Positions 1 through 11,604 of a stretch of DNA of 64,000 nucleotides are shown in pieces. The stretch covers positions 5,499,327 to 5,563,326 of the forward strand of contig PTFA01000005.1 of the NCBI GenBank assembly GCA_003342895.1, in the 5' to 3' direction. The notes under the pieces are model-generated. The model was not told the DNA's origin and searched no databases. It saw nothing but the letters and a program-made list of their open reading frames with translations. Position numbers and translations under genes: made by a program. The DNA is from Casuarius casuarius (lineage: Eukaryota > Chordata > Aves > Casuariiformes > Casuariidae). The number at the start of each line of letters is the position of its first letter. The first letter of the stretch is position 1.

Positions 1-1689
1 AGTATATGAAGAGCTAATGAAGTTCTTAGCTCAGACTGCAGTCTGTTTGACTGAACCACACCTCTTCTTGCTGGAACGAATGGCTGGAAATGTGCCATCC
101 CCTTAAAGCAAAGCCCCATTAAAGGAAAGCTCTGTTATGGCCCATTATAGAGCCACCACATCCCTGAAACAGGAATTCAAGCTCTGCTGGTACATAACTA
201 AATAGGTATTTTCAGGCAAAGAATTCCATATGATAAATCTGAAGGCAAATCCATCTGTGGAAGAGGATGTGCCATGAGTCAAGAGTTTGGTCTCGACTTT
301 GTAAGTCGAGACTTATGAAGTGGGTGGCTCAGCTTCAGGAAATGCCTGAAGGGGTTTGCTAGCCATTAAGGCTGTCCTGTTCACTCGCTATTTCTTAGAT
401 TTAAGCACAACCGTATGAGTAGCCCACAGCTGCCCCTGTGCTGTAGCACTAGTCACTGCTGTTCAGCAGCCAGGTTTCATTAAAGCTCTGCTTGCAGCAG
501 AGCTGTTGCTCAGAGCTGCAGGTGGCATCTCCTGGGAGGAACTGGCCCTGTGCCATGGGCCCTACACAGAGATGGTCCTTGCCCAGATTTGGGGCACAAC
601 TTGACTGCACTCACATGAAATTACATTTATGGGCATGTTTGTCAAACAACTGGCATGTTTGCTAGTCTCGACCGTCTCCCCACAGGTCGCTTTGGAAATG
701 TCCAAGAGCTACAAAGGGCATTTCAAAACTTTGCTCTTTGGCATGTAGCAAATAAAACTGTACTGCTGGGATTGGGGCTTCAGAAAGCCTCATCCCTGAA
801 GCTCGTTCTTGCCCTCCAGGGACAGCGGCATTGCAGGGGGGACAGGCTCTGCTCTCCGCAGCGGATCGGAGGCTTGGCGTCACCTCGCTGCACCATCTCA
901 GGCATCACTGCAATGGTGCCACTAGCTCATTGCTGCAGCAGTTTCCTCTCCCTAGACAAGGTGCCGGGGCACCATTCAGAGGAGAGGAGCAAATCAAGGA
1001 GGAGGAAGGGAAAGGCTGAAGGAAAAGCAACTTCTTACATCAGCACCCCCTCCCCTCCCCAAATGCATTATCTCTTTGGCCAGAGCAGACCACGCACTTT
1101 AAAGTCAGGAGTCACTAATACCATATTTGGCTCTGGAGAAATGTTTCTCGTCTTGGCATGACTAATTCAACAAGCAAACCCAGCAAAGCAGAAATGTCAC
1201 CAAAGTCCCTCCCACACAAGACCTGCGATTACCATAAGTGCGCACTCTTAACCTGTTTCATCTTTAATTGATAGGCAAAAAAAAAGCTGAAGAGGGGAAG
1301 AAAAAGAAAAACTGTGCTGAATTTTGGCATCTTCTTGACTCTCAGTTAAAACATGGCTTTTGAAAAAAACAGGCAAGTCCAATTCCCTTTGTACTACTGA
1401 TTCCCAGCTTCTAAGTACTGGGGAGAAACAGAGCAAATCCCTCTTGCTGCAGTACCTTCCTGATTTGCATGAGAGTGCAACCAAGACCGAGGGAGAGATT
1501 TAGTTCCCAGCCCCCACCAACTGCTGCCCCAGTGGGGAGAAGCAGCTTGTGGGGGGGAGAAGCTGAGAATGAATGTCATTAAATGTTTTTTGTTTCTCTG
1601 GAGTCGCAGGGGGTGAGAATCCATAGCCTAGGTAAATCTGGATGTAAAACGAGCAGGGACCCAGCTGGAATCAGTTTAGTGATATAAAG
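1..1689. other. Unique non-coding sequence, no gene recognised
   Basis: The longest open frame here is 655-1161 on the + strand (168 codons). Its product resembles no family I know, it is overlapped by open frames on the other strand, and its codon use looks random. I treat it as chance. Two short hairpins are listed separately or noted here: 290-312, and an 8-bp stem with 5-nt loop at 484-504. Nothing else is supportable. Confidence 0.6.
290..312. repeat. Perfect 10-bp inverted repeat with 3-nt loop
   Basis: The left arm GTCTCGACTT (290-299) is the exact reverse complement of AAGTCGAGAC (303-312), with loop TGT. No repeat family is recognised around it. A stem of this length is close to what chance would give once in a window this size, so function is not implied. 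Confidence 0.8.
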
Positions 1690-2110
1690 ACACATAGTCT
1701 TAATTAAGGGAATTGTGATTTGCCAATGAAATCCCAGCAGGGCGTCTGTCTGCCTGATCAAAGACTCAACTTTCTGATGGAATCTTAAGTGCATGAGCCA
1801 TGAAATTACTTTTTGAAAAGGGAACATGCAGCACAAAGAGGCAGAGCGAGAGGGGAGGAGGTGGAGGGAGGGAAGGACGGACGGAGAGCGTAGCTCCAAG
1901 TGATGCTACCGAGACTTTCCATTCTCTTCCTCCAAATACAGCTACACTGGGGCAGGCTGGAGAAAAAATGCACAAGGATGCCAAACAGCTAGCAGAGTCA
2001 GCGTTTAAAATGATTACCCACCCCGCTGAACAGCGACATAGTCCCAAGTTGTTCTTTAAACAATTATTTTTAAAAGTGCTTAGCAGAAGCTGGGGGAAAA
2101 TGGTTACCTT
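1690..2110. promoter_or_regulatory. Enhancer-like unique block (candidate conserved non-coding element)
   Basis: The segment combines TTAATTAA at its start, a CCAAT box (ATTTGCCAATGAAATC near 1718) and TTTAAACAATTATTTTTAAA-like homeobox-type A+T cores near 2055. A purine-rich stretch with GGAC/GGA repeats lies between at about 1836-1888. It is neither simple repeat nor a known transposon. That texture is typical of conserved vertebrate enhancers, but conservation cannot be tested here. A 107-codon open frame at 1800-2123 has an unrecognised product and is probably chance. Confidence 0.25.
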
Positions 2111-2261
2111 TATTTCTCAGTAAAGTCTCTTTTCCCACCCCCTTACCCATCCTCATTCTCCACAGATGAGACTAAGGCACCTGCTATTTCTGCTCTGAGC
2201 CTGATTTTCTAACAGCCGTAAAGATCCAAAAAGCAAGGCTTTCTCAAAACACGTTTCCCTC

Positions 2262-2283
2262 TTTTTTTCTCTTTTTTTTTTTT
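2262..2283. repeat. Interrupted poly-T tract
   Basis: This is a T7 run and a T12 run separated by CTC. No target-site duplication or SINE body is evident next to it, so it is listed as simple sequence only. Confidence 0.95.
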
Positions 2284-5279
2284 AGATAGAAACATGCAGA
2301 ACAACAAATTTCCCTCCGTTTCAGTGCAAAGGAGTTGATCTTCAAGAAATACTTCAAACTATCTGCTCCAAAAGATAGCAAGCTTTTCAGCGTAGCTGTG
2401 AAGAGTTGTGAATTAAATCCCGAATTAGGCAAACTCTGCATGATCTGGAATTATGTTGCTATGAGGTCCTAGAACACTGAAAGCTCTGTAAATCAAGACA
2501 CAAAGTTGACAGAAGAGAGACAATCTGTCAGCTTCATTTATCATGTCCATACTGCATAAGCATTCCCACAGCATTCAATAAACTTCCCAAATCCCATCTC
2601 CTCATGCAGCAGACTCAGCACAAATCTACATGGGATTAACCCCAAACAGCCTCAGCTTTGTTTCTGAAGGTCGGGTGAGGCATCCAGAGGACATTGCACT
2701 TCCAAACACCTTAAACGGGTCTTCTGTCCTCTGACATTTAAATACACATTTTTTAAAAAAGCTCCCTCATTGCTGGACTGAAAAACCCAATGTAACAATT
2801 ACAGAAACTATGATATCAGAAAAAGCAAACTGTCACCTTGTTGTATGCTATTCTTCAAAGTGACTAAAGCAAGTTACTTCAAAAGAAGAAATAAAACACT
2901 CATATGCACCTGCTGTGCAGGGCAAGGCTCCATTTAATGTAGGAGGAGTCCCAGGTAAATACACTGGGCTGTTCTGCTGGTTGGGCAACAGCATGGACCT
3001 AATAAATCACAACTGGTGTACTGACGCCACGCCAGGAACTAGAGCAAAAGTGAAAATAAGCAATCAAGCCCTATGAATTTCTAGCTGTGTTCAAAATATC
3101 TGGAGGAAAACAATGGCTGTGGTTAAAAAAAAAAGGAAGTAAGGCAAAACACTCCATTTTCAAGCATCTTTAACAGTTTGTGTAGCAAAAAGCCTAAGGG
3201 ATTTTGACAAGTCACTGCGCAGCACAGAGAGCGCAGCTCTGGTCCTAGCCAGTAGCATAAAGAGCTATGTTTAACACTCCCCAGTTTGCTTGGTTCTTAT
3301 TAATGTGTCTAGATCTGAAAGAAAAACAAATCTCAGCACCACTCACTTAGTCAGCTTTAAAGCTCTCCTTTGTGACTGCGTAGGTCTTGAGAGAAGCTGC
3401 AGTTGAAAAAATAAATAAGTGGGTCACAGAGCTCAAACATTTACTTTAATTACCCCGTTTCAACATGCGAGTGTCTCCCTGCATGGCCCCCTCAATAAGT
3501 CTCACTCAGCCAATTTAATAAGGTATGAATTAGCTATGCAGTGCCCACACACGGTACAGTTCTTGTGTCTCGTAAAGGCTCCCCCAAATCAGAAGTGGGC
3601 CTCCTCAGCCCAGATGCTTTGCTTGCACATGTGAAAATTGTGAAGCTCACACTACCGAAAGAAATTTTCGTCCTTGTTTTTTTCCCCCACAACATCTGCT
3701 ATTGCCAGACCTTTCTCTACACAACCTCACTGCTGGGGGATGAAAGAGCCCTCTTCGCTGCAGCTGCCAACACCAGCTCCCATTCATTCAACCCCTTTTT
3801 AACTTCTCAATCTGTTTTCAGATCTCAGAGAAACAGATTTTCTCTCTTGCTCCTTTTCTTTCTCCCCTGCCATTGTTACTGCATGCTGACTGTTCCTGTG
3901 CTCTAAAATCTCAGAAAGCAAGCTTATGTAAAAAACACAGCTCAAAGTATAAAGGAAGGTGTTTTCCAAGAAACTGCAACAAAAAATATGGAGGCTTTAA
4001 GGGGGATTAACAGCCATTTCACATACGCAGCTTCTTTGAAACACCTTCCTTCTCACTGTCAGAACAGGCTTCACAGCACAGCAGCAATTCACACGCTTGA
4101 GTTTTCCAGGCAGACTCTATGCTGTGCCTGAGGGGCTAATTAGAAACACTAAAATACACTATTAATTTGCGTATCTTGACTCATATACTGCTGGCTCCGC
4201 TGTTCACCCCCAAGCACACCTGAGATCTGGAGGAAAGTATCCCAACTTAGCAAGCAGGCACCTTCCACCAAGTTCTCATCTCAGTCACTCACACTTTATT
4301 TTCCGAGTCAAGAGCAGTGGGTGGCTCTCTCAGGAAATCTGAGTTTAAGTCTGCCTCAACAGCATTCCTGGTGCTTGGGACTATGTTTTGTCAAGGTTTC
4401 TGATTCAGGAGTGCCTAGCACCAGATGTTGAGTCATCACACAAGCCAGGATGCTGCATGTTGTTGGTTACAAACACCATGAGTCTGCTTCAGAAATGAGT
4501 GGTTAGACCCCGAATAAGGGTAGCTCAGCACAGCTCCAAGAATTTAGTGGAGCTACAGCACATTACAGCAGTTGAGCATTAGGCTCATGACACATAGATA
4601 GATCTGTGTGCCTGCATATGCACACATATAGCTATTAATGATGAAATTTGAGACTGCAGACTGCAATCTTTCAAAAGTTTCTTTCAAAGGTTTCCTCTGA
4701 GATACTCGTTTACTTCCATGAAAAAACTACATGGCTGCAGCCTTGCAATGTCAGATTCAAGACAGGCCAGATCAGCAGGAGGATGGTTTCCTGGCGAAGA
4801 CCAGGAATGGATACTCAGGACAGGCGAGTCCTGCACCTGCATTTCAGCTGTCCATCTAGGAAAGAGCGCCTCCCTCGCTCCCTCTATCCCTCCTTTCCTC
4901 CATCCCACGTTATGAGGCTTTCCTCCTCCTCAGATGCTACGGTTATGGCAGACAAACTAAACAGCAATGAGGTGCTCCTGCCCTCCATGGAGCATGGGTT
5001 TTTTTCAGATCAGCTACATAGGTATTTGAGTACTTCTGCTTTCTCAGAAGAATTCTATCAGTTTAGATAGCAATTTCTCCTCCAAGGAAAAGCGGCTGCT
5101 TGTAGAGATGACATCATCGACAGTCACTCCCTGTTCGCAGATTTTTGCTCTGCTGGAGTTTGTACCTGTTTTGCTCATCCACAGGGACTTCCTCAGCAGC
5201 AGAGTCCCCCTCCCCTTCCTTATATAATGAAAAAGCCCTAATCCATCCCTCCACACATACACTTCTTAAAATCAATGCT
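2284..5279. other. Unique sequence without recognisable gene or repeat
   Basis: Open frames reach 141 codons at most (4648-5070, + strand) and encode nothing I recognise. The block 2940-3110 has a mixed unique texture that could be regulatory. The alternating stretch at 4600-4630 (TGTGTGCCTGCATATGCACA) forms a weak 7-bp hairpin. I find no splice-flanked exon candidate or repeat element. Confidence 0.55.
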
Positions 5280-5440
5280 CATTGTAGTTAGTCCCGAGTT
5301 CTCAAAGGGCATTAATTGCTTTGGGCTTCACCTCAGAGCTGCTGAATACTGATAATAACTGGTTTGCCTGGGCTTACTGCCTAAATAGCTGATAATTACA
5401 GCCTGAGAACAGCAAGTAGCATGCTGTCTTTCTACCATAG
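5280..5440. promoter_or_regulatory. Enhancer-like block rich in TAAT/GATA cores
   Basis: The sequence contains CATTAATTGC, CTGATAATAACTGG and GCTGATAATTACAGCC: homeodomain TAAT cores and GATAAT cores within about 110 bp. It is unique and AT/GC balanced. This looks like a conserved non-coding element; the call rests on motif texture only. A degenerate TCTG-rich stretch follows at 5440-5490. Confidence 0.25.
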
Positions 5441-5504
5441 CCGTCTGTCTATCTGCTTTGCTAGGCATCTGTCCACCTGTCTCTAGGCAATAGTTCCTAT
5501 TTCT

Positions 5505-5597
5505 ACTTGACTTTCTCCTCCTTTGCCCTGTCTTTCTTTCTCTCTATATATTTTTCCCTTTCACTTTTCAATCTCCCATTTTTGTCTTTTCCAGAGT
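5505..5597. repeat. Pyrimidine-rich low-complexity tract
   Basis: A T/C-dominated run (CTTTCTCCTCC, TCTTTCTTTCTCTC, TTTTTCCCTTTC) with few purines. It is simple sequence with no coding content. Confidence 0.75.
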
Positions 5598-8500
5598 CCT
5601 GACATCTTTGATCTCTTGTCAACAGGGAACACAGTGTACTGGCTACACATTCAGAGATCCAAACATTTTATCACCCCCCAGAAGCAGCTCAGGATGTGAC
5701 AGGTGAAACGTCAGAAACAATTACAGAGAGAGAGAGGCTTTCCAGCCCCACGGGGAAACCATCCGGTTTGCATTCTGCGCTTCACCTTCCGACTGTGCAG
5801 GAATCAGCAAGCTGAGCCACGCAGGCACGTATCCAGATAGTCAAGTGCAAAGAGATACAAACATGCAGGCAAGATGTTGAAGGTTTGGGGGGCTCAGAGG
5901 GGGATTGCTGCAAAGTAAACCAATTGGATCCTCATCTAGATTCCTCTTTGGCTGTGTCTAGATACAGTCATCTCTGTGCATCCAGGACAAATGTGCCCCC
6001 ATCAGATCCGGTTTTCATATAGCTGCATTATTGTGACCATCTGCTCCCTCACCTTTGCCAAGCTCCCATGGACAATGATGATCACCACACATTGACTAGG
6101 GAGCCAGGCACTGAAATAGAAGCGCAACTTTACAAGGCAGAAGGGCAATGAGGGAATTCAGTCTCTGCTGGAGCCCATTGCACTGGAAACCCAGAAGGAT
6201 TAAAAAACACCACATAAGCCTATTGGGAAAGCGAGCAAAAAAACATCTTGGCATATTGTTTTGCAGACCATGGTACAAGGCCCACAAAACAGCAGAGGCT
6301 TGTGTAGTAACGCATCAACTATGCCTGAGATATTTACAGCTCAAAAGGATGTAAGCAAAGAAACCCATGAAAATAAAGGCACACGCAAGAATTCGTGGAG
6401 CCTCTGCTGTCTCCAGAGTCTGCCAGGTACAGTCAAGAGAAGAAAGGGTTGTCTTGAAACATCTCTGTTGCAGACCACCCTGGATTGCCAGGACACCATG
6501 TTGCACAGCCCAGAACTCCCCTCCTAGTGCTGCCGCATGCTGAGGGCTTTTCCAGTAAAGCAGTGTATGAAGCTTTCCATCCCCTGCTCACTGCTCTAAC
6601 AGTGCAGATGGGTGATGGGAGAAGACTTGAACTTCTCACAGTGCTGGTGTCAGAGAAGAATTGTGACATGTCTACGTATTATGACACTTGCACTTTTTGG
6701 ACAAGCGGCCAGCAAGATTTTGAAGAACTCTGGGTGGAGAGCTCTCCCCTTCCCTTACTAACTCATTCTTCACAGCCAGCCTGATGCTGCTGAGAGGCCA
6801 GGGACTCTCCCAGAGAGACCTCGCTGTTTGTCGTTGCCTCCTTCCCCCAGAAAAATCCCTCCCTCCTCCTTTGCCCGCCTGGACACCAGGACTTCAGTCA
6901 CATGGTAGTTCTGCTCTGATGTAGCTCTTTGCTGAGGAAGTAGAAGACCCATCACGAGCCCTTCCTAGTGGCTGGTGCAAAGCTGCTGCTTCAGCTCTGG
7001 CAAGATGGCTGGGGCTAGGAAGAGGGCAGGAAGAGGCCTGTCCGGGTCAGTTTGCATGAAATAGGACCAAGCTATGCCTCAAAGGGTGGCACAGAGCAGA
7101 GCACAAGATTAGTATTGAACATATGGCAGTGGCATGGTTGTATCAGTGCTTCACAATGGGTGTATTGTAGTAGATCATGTATCTCTGGAAGCGTGATACT
7201 GCTGCGATAGCACTCTATCAATCTTCTCTAGTACAAACTTCCCAAAACTGTAAAAAGGTTGTCATTTAAATCTTCTGTGAAGGTGCAGCCCCCAGCTCCT
7301 CTTCCTGCCTTCATCACTCTCCCCCAATATACTGCTCATGAGCAGATGACCACTGGAACCTGGAAAGAGAAGCTCACTTTCTTCCTAAGAAATGATCTTA
7401 CCCAGCTCTTGGTCCTACCATTTGCACAAAATGGTTTACTTACACCCTCTTCTTCCCTTCCTTTTTCTGCATTAAACTGTTCTGGCAAATAATCCTTTTG
7501 CTTCCTGATAAATAGTACCACTTGCCTCCCATGAGAATGCACCCTGCCAGATGGTAGGGTGAAACAACTATCTGTACAAGGAAGTGTTCTGGCTCTCTCT
7601 ACACAGGAAACAAGCCAAAAGGAAAAGGAAAAACACTTTCAGATGATGTGCCTCCTCTCTGTGATGAGAATCCAGGACACTGATAGTTCTGCCTTTTCTT
7701 ACTTGTCCTTCATTTAATTTTCTCCTGTGCTTTGATCTGCAGGAGTAAAGGACTGCCCATCAGCTGAGGCTGGAGGAGAGGCAAAAATCCAAGTTCTTCT
7801 TGACATTGCACTTGGTGCTAGACTTCCATCCCTTTGCTGTTGTTCTCCAGACCACAGCTGTTTTTAAAAAAGTGGTATGGAGGAAAAGAGATAGCTCTCC
7901 TACTCGGCTTTGACAGGCCTTCTCAGTAAGCCAGGTACTACTGTCCAAAGGCTGGATAGAGGTTATGCTTGCCTGAACATTTGCTGCAATGTCACAAACA
8001 TTAAAATTCTTTGTTCTGTAACATCCCTTGGGATACCTGGGGCATGAGAGGTGTTAAATCGTGTTCTCATCACAACATTGCTGTCCTTCACTGCTGCACC
8101 TAACTGTGATGGCATAGGTTGCATCTTCTAGATCTTCTGGTTAAAACAACCTGAGCAGAGCCTGATTCTTTATCCAATCTGATAGTAAAAAATTTGTTCC
8201 CGATTCAGTCCTGGGCCCACAGCTTGTAGGAATAGGGACTGAAGTTGATTCACCATGCGTATACAACATCAGCAGTGAGACTTGAGGATAAGCACCTCAA
8301 TAATACAGCTCTCAGTGAACCTGGAGAAAATATTCCATATCTGAGATCCACTTTTAAAATAAAATGCTGGGCTCTGTGTGTGTTCAGATCCAACTTTTCC
8401 TTGTTTATTACTGAAAGATATTCAGCTTGAAAGTCTCCTTCATTTAACACTGGGAGGACAAGGGTGGGTTGCATGGGGAGAGTAGATCTCTCTCTTCTTA

Positions 8501-8639
8501 GACCATCTTGAGAACAGAGCCTGGCATCTTAAATTTTTGAATGATTCAACCTTTAGCAGCAGCGAATGCAAAACAAAAAGAGCCTGATGCCATTTTCTCC
8601 AGTGATGTGCCACGGCTTATTAGGAAGGGGTTATAAGCT
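5598..8639. other. Unique sequence without recognisable gene
   Basis: No open frame exceeds 100 codons (6485-6784 is the longest). A short GAGAGAGAG run sits near 5727. Sequence near 8010-8056 faintly resembles a SINE tail but is too weak to call. I see nothing else to annotate. Confidence 0.55.
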
Positions 8640-8800
8640 GCTTTCCAGTGTACTTGTTCTCCGCGAGATAAGCTGACTAGTGGGAAATCAATCACTATGA
8701 ATTTTGATAGCAGTGCCTGCTGAAGTAATTACTTCAAACATCAATAATTCTGCTCACCTGCCTGTGGAGTTTTCAGTCGTGCTGAAGGTTAGATTAACGC
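8640..8800. promoter_or_regulatory. Enhancer-like block with 16-bp TAATTA palindrome
   Basis: The segment holds AAATCAATCACTATGAATTT, the perfect 16-bp palindrome TGAAGTAATTACTTCA at 8721-8736, and ATCAATAATTCTGC. TAATTA is the core recognised by many homeodomain proteins, and the symmetry would suit a dimer. One perfect 16-bp palindrome is expected by chance in 64 kb, so only the combination is suggestive. Confidence 0.25.
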
Positions 8801-8818
8801 CACGGTGCTCCTGGGGAC

Positions 8819-8839
8819 TTTTTGTTTTGTTTTGTTTTC
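8819..8839. repeat. Short (TTTTG)n microsatellite
   Basis: T5-G-T4-G-T4-G-T4 within an otherwise unique T-rich segment. No attached transposon body is visible. Confidence 0.9.
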
Positions 8840-10496
8840 TCTATCCCTTTCCATCTACTTCCTTAAATTTTTTTTTAAACACTGATGTAATTGAAATGTC
8901 ACTTTGTCCGCTTCTCTCTTTCTCTGTCTTCTCACCTGAGTCATCAACATGAGTTTGCTCATATCAGTGAAACTGTCTCCACGATTGTGTGCACACAGGA
9001 ATTGTGGTTGTTTCTTCCTGTCAGAATTATCAAGCATTGAACACTCACATCACATCCCTCTTCAGGTGTTTATATGCATGTTCAAGTTAATAAATATATA
9101 TAGAGAAGTTCAAAATGTCTTTGGTGACAAACATGCTTGAATTTGAGACCCTCAGAGCGGTCTCTGAACAGTGTAATTTTGGTCTTTTTAATTCACCTAT
9201 AAGCATACCCACACACATATGTATGTTGGTTCAGGTTTTGTCACTCAGTACAGACTGGGTACAGAGACATTTCATAACTGAAGTACACCTTACAAAATTT
9301 TAAGGTGACACTACATCACCTAAAACCTCCCTGACTCAAAATTAATTCCCTATAAAAGCAAAAAGACAATAGCTGATACAACATGTGCATATATGCTTGC
9401 ATGTTCAGCAGATGGTAAATTAAAGAGGCTGTTACTCCACAGAGAGGCCAAGTATTTCATCTAGTTACTAAACACCACGATAAAATTATAGCATTATCCA
9501 AAACGTATATCATTTTCATTTTAAATATAATGTATGATCTGAGTTTTGGACTACTGTGCTTCGCAGATTGCAACCTCCTCCATTAGCCACATCTCCTAAA
9601 CTCCTGGATATCTCCTGCTGTCTTATGCTAAATATCTTCCAGGTCTCCCACTGTTGCCCCTTTTATACCCAAATTTCATGCAGCCCCAGTAGTTCTGCTC
9701 TCTCTGTTGGAGCAGCAATGTATTTATTACTATATTATTATTGTATTTCAGCTCCCAGCTATAGTAAATTCCACCCTGCTGTAACCCCTACTTCCATCTA
9801 CCATTAGCCAGCCTGGGATTCCAACAGACTTGGCAAATTTGATAGATTTGTTTATCAGCTCATCAGAACTGATGTAAGCATGGACTTACTGGCTGACTGC
9901 TTTGAAAGCAGGCAGAGATATGCCAGGGGGTACTTTTCTCACTTTTCTTTCCTTATCTTTCTCCATTCTTTGTGCAGAGCAATCAGCTGGGATATTCTAC
10001 AGACTATTTAAAGTTATTTACATGCAGACTTCATTCCTATAAACAGCCCACTCCCCTCAAATTAAACATTTTAAGTTCCTGTTAATGTCAGACACTGAGC
10101 TTTAAGGCCTAGCTTGTATAGGTGTGCATTGCTTATAACAGTGATTGACTGAAGACATGTCATAGCTTTCAGCAGACAAAGCCCTATGCACACCCAGTTT
10201 CAGATCCAAAAAGCGTCCTGCTGACAATTGCCCACATAAATCCAAGCAAAGAGAGAATGAAGACTAAAAGCAAGTGCTTCTCTGTCTCAATGACAATTCA
10301 CACTCACAGCAAAGGATGACATCCATCACTCCAGCACCACTTAGCAAATCGCTGCAGCCCTGGCTTGCTGATAGCCAGCCACAGTGGGAAGGGAAGAGCA
10401 CTTGGTACCACGGATAATCAGGCCTCTTGCACGGAGGCTCCTTCCTCCTCACTTAGTTCAGGGCAGCCACACGTGAAAATGAAAACTGCAACTTTG
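8840..10496. other. AT-leaning unique sequence, no gene
   Basis: Open frames are at most 83 codons. An alternating AT-rich stretch at 9715-9755 contains TATTTATTACTATATTATTA. I recognise no repeat family, exon or RNA gene. Confidence 0.55.
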
Positions 10497-10565
10497 GCTA
10501 AATTCTACTCTCAGCTAGCTTAATGCAGCTTTACTCAAGTCAGATAACAGAGCTGAATTTGGTCC
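10497..10565. repeat. Palindromic AAATTCTGC-type interspersed repeat (degenerate)
   Basis: The segment opens with TAAATTCTACTCTCAGCTAG and closes with CAGAGCTGAATTTGGTCC, so its ends are imperfect inverted copies around a centre reading TTTACTCAAGTCAG. I recall this arrangement (AAATTCTGCTCTCAGTTACA ... TGAGAGCAGAATTTGG) as a common short palindromic repeat in turtle and archosaur genomes, probably a non-autonomous DNA element. Related fragments in this window are near 39399, 50877 and 52215. Confidence 0.5.
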
Positions 10566-10609
10566 ATATTCTCCATAATGACAAATCGATATTTGATGAC
10601 CTGCTGTGA

Positions 10610-10720
10610 GAATGTCTATTCAGTTTATTAACAGGAAAGTGCTCCTGGTTGATCTGACACTGTTTATCTCATTGTTATCAAATCTCCTCTGAAATTAACT
10701 GTTAAGAGAAGGGAGGACAT
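10610..10720. promoter_or_regulatory. Enhancer-like AT-rich block
   Basis: It contains CTGTTTATCTCATTGTTATC and GAAATTAACTGTTAAGAG, with a TTATCT (GATA-type) site, a Sox-like ATTGTT and TTAA-rich cores in about 70 bp. There is no repeat family or coding frame. Conservation is untested. Confidence 0.2.
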
Positions 10721-11009
10721 ATCTCAAAGAGAAAATTAAGCGGAGTGAGGCTTTTAGCAACTGCAGAGGAGGGGATTTGCACACTATCCCAGCCAGCAAA
10801 CAATAGGTCAGCAGAATGATTCCTAACAAAGGATTTTAAAATACAGTTTAAATTTCTGGACTTCCAAAAATGGGAATAATGTCAATGCCATTTGAGGCTG
10901 TTTCCAAATATATTTCAGAATCTCAAAAATTTTCTTTTCTGTCTCTGAAGTAGCAGGAACATTGCACAGCAAAAGATCTGAGCTTTGTGATATTTGTTTG
11001 GTACTGACA

Positions 11010-11560
11010 TGTTTAGCAAAGATCTAGGAACAGGAGTGAAGGGAGACATGACTAAATCTTCAGATGATGCCATTTATTTAGTTTAATCAAGAGTGAAGAT
11101 GATAAAGACTTTCAGCTGAACCTGGCAAAGCTAAGTGAATGAGCACAAAGATGACAAATGAAAGGCAGTGCTGACAAATGCAACGTATCAGAAGGAATCA
11201 TTTGAACCAGCTGCACACGTTACTGGGTTCTAAATTATCTATGAACTCTGTGGACAGTTCAATGTGCAACAAAGGGAATCTTCAGAGCAAATTAAATATC
11301 AAGATGTATGAAGAAAAGAACAAAGAAGAACATTGAGAATATTATCTTGTCATAGAAATCCATGACATTCCTCCAAGTGGAGAATCTAGTAAAACTTTTT
11401 TAGAGGGTATGGAAAAAAGAAGTTAGAAGATCAGAAACACTGTGGAAAAGAAAGATTGAAAAGACAGAGAAAGTCTAGGTTGAGAAGAACAAACCTCATA
11501 CATGAGAATGGTATGCAAACAAGAACTGGTGAAGAAAAGGTAGATCATGAGATCATATTT
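11010..11560 (+). mobile_element. Decayed CR1-clade LINE fragment, copy A (reverse-transcriptase end region)
   Basis: The sequence follows the 3' half of a CR1-type reverse transcriptase gene. TCTTCAGATGATGCC at 11057-11071 is the relic of the catalytic (A)DD box. It is followed by a relic of the 'W..N.M..N..KCKV' segment (GATGACAAATGA ... TGACAAATGCAACG, about 11150-11185) and by TGGACAGTTCAATG (about 11250-11264), matching the 'VDSSM' stretch in CR1 consensuses I remember. Stops and small indels interrupt every frame, so it is dead. The last 150-200 bases of the expected 3' end are not recognisable and copy B starts just downstream. It could alternatively be an L3-type relative. Confidence 0.7.
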
Positions 11561-11604
11561 CTCTCTTCTCTTTCTATGAGAAGATAAATTGAACACTGGA
11601 TTGA

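Noticed and set aside
655..1161. 168-codon open frame
   Set aside because: No recognisable domain, overlapped by other-strand frames. Its length is within what six-frame chance gives in 64 kb.
1800..2123. 107-codon + frame with Gly-rich and Lys-rich parts
   Set aside because: The Gly-rich part comes from a purine simple repeat and there is no recognised domain.
8010..8056. SINE-tail-like sequence (CCCTTGGGATACCTGG, GAGAGGTGTTAAAT)
   Set aside because: The resemblance to a MIR tail is under 50 bp with no CORE region nearby.
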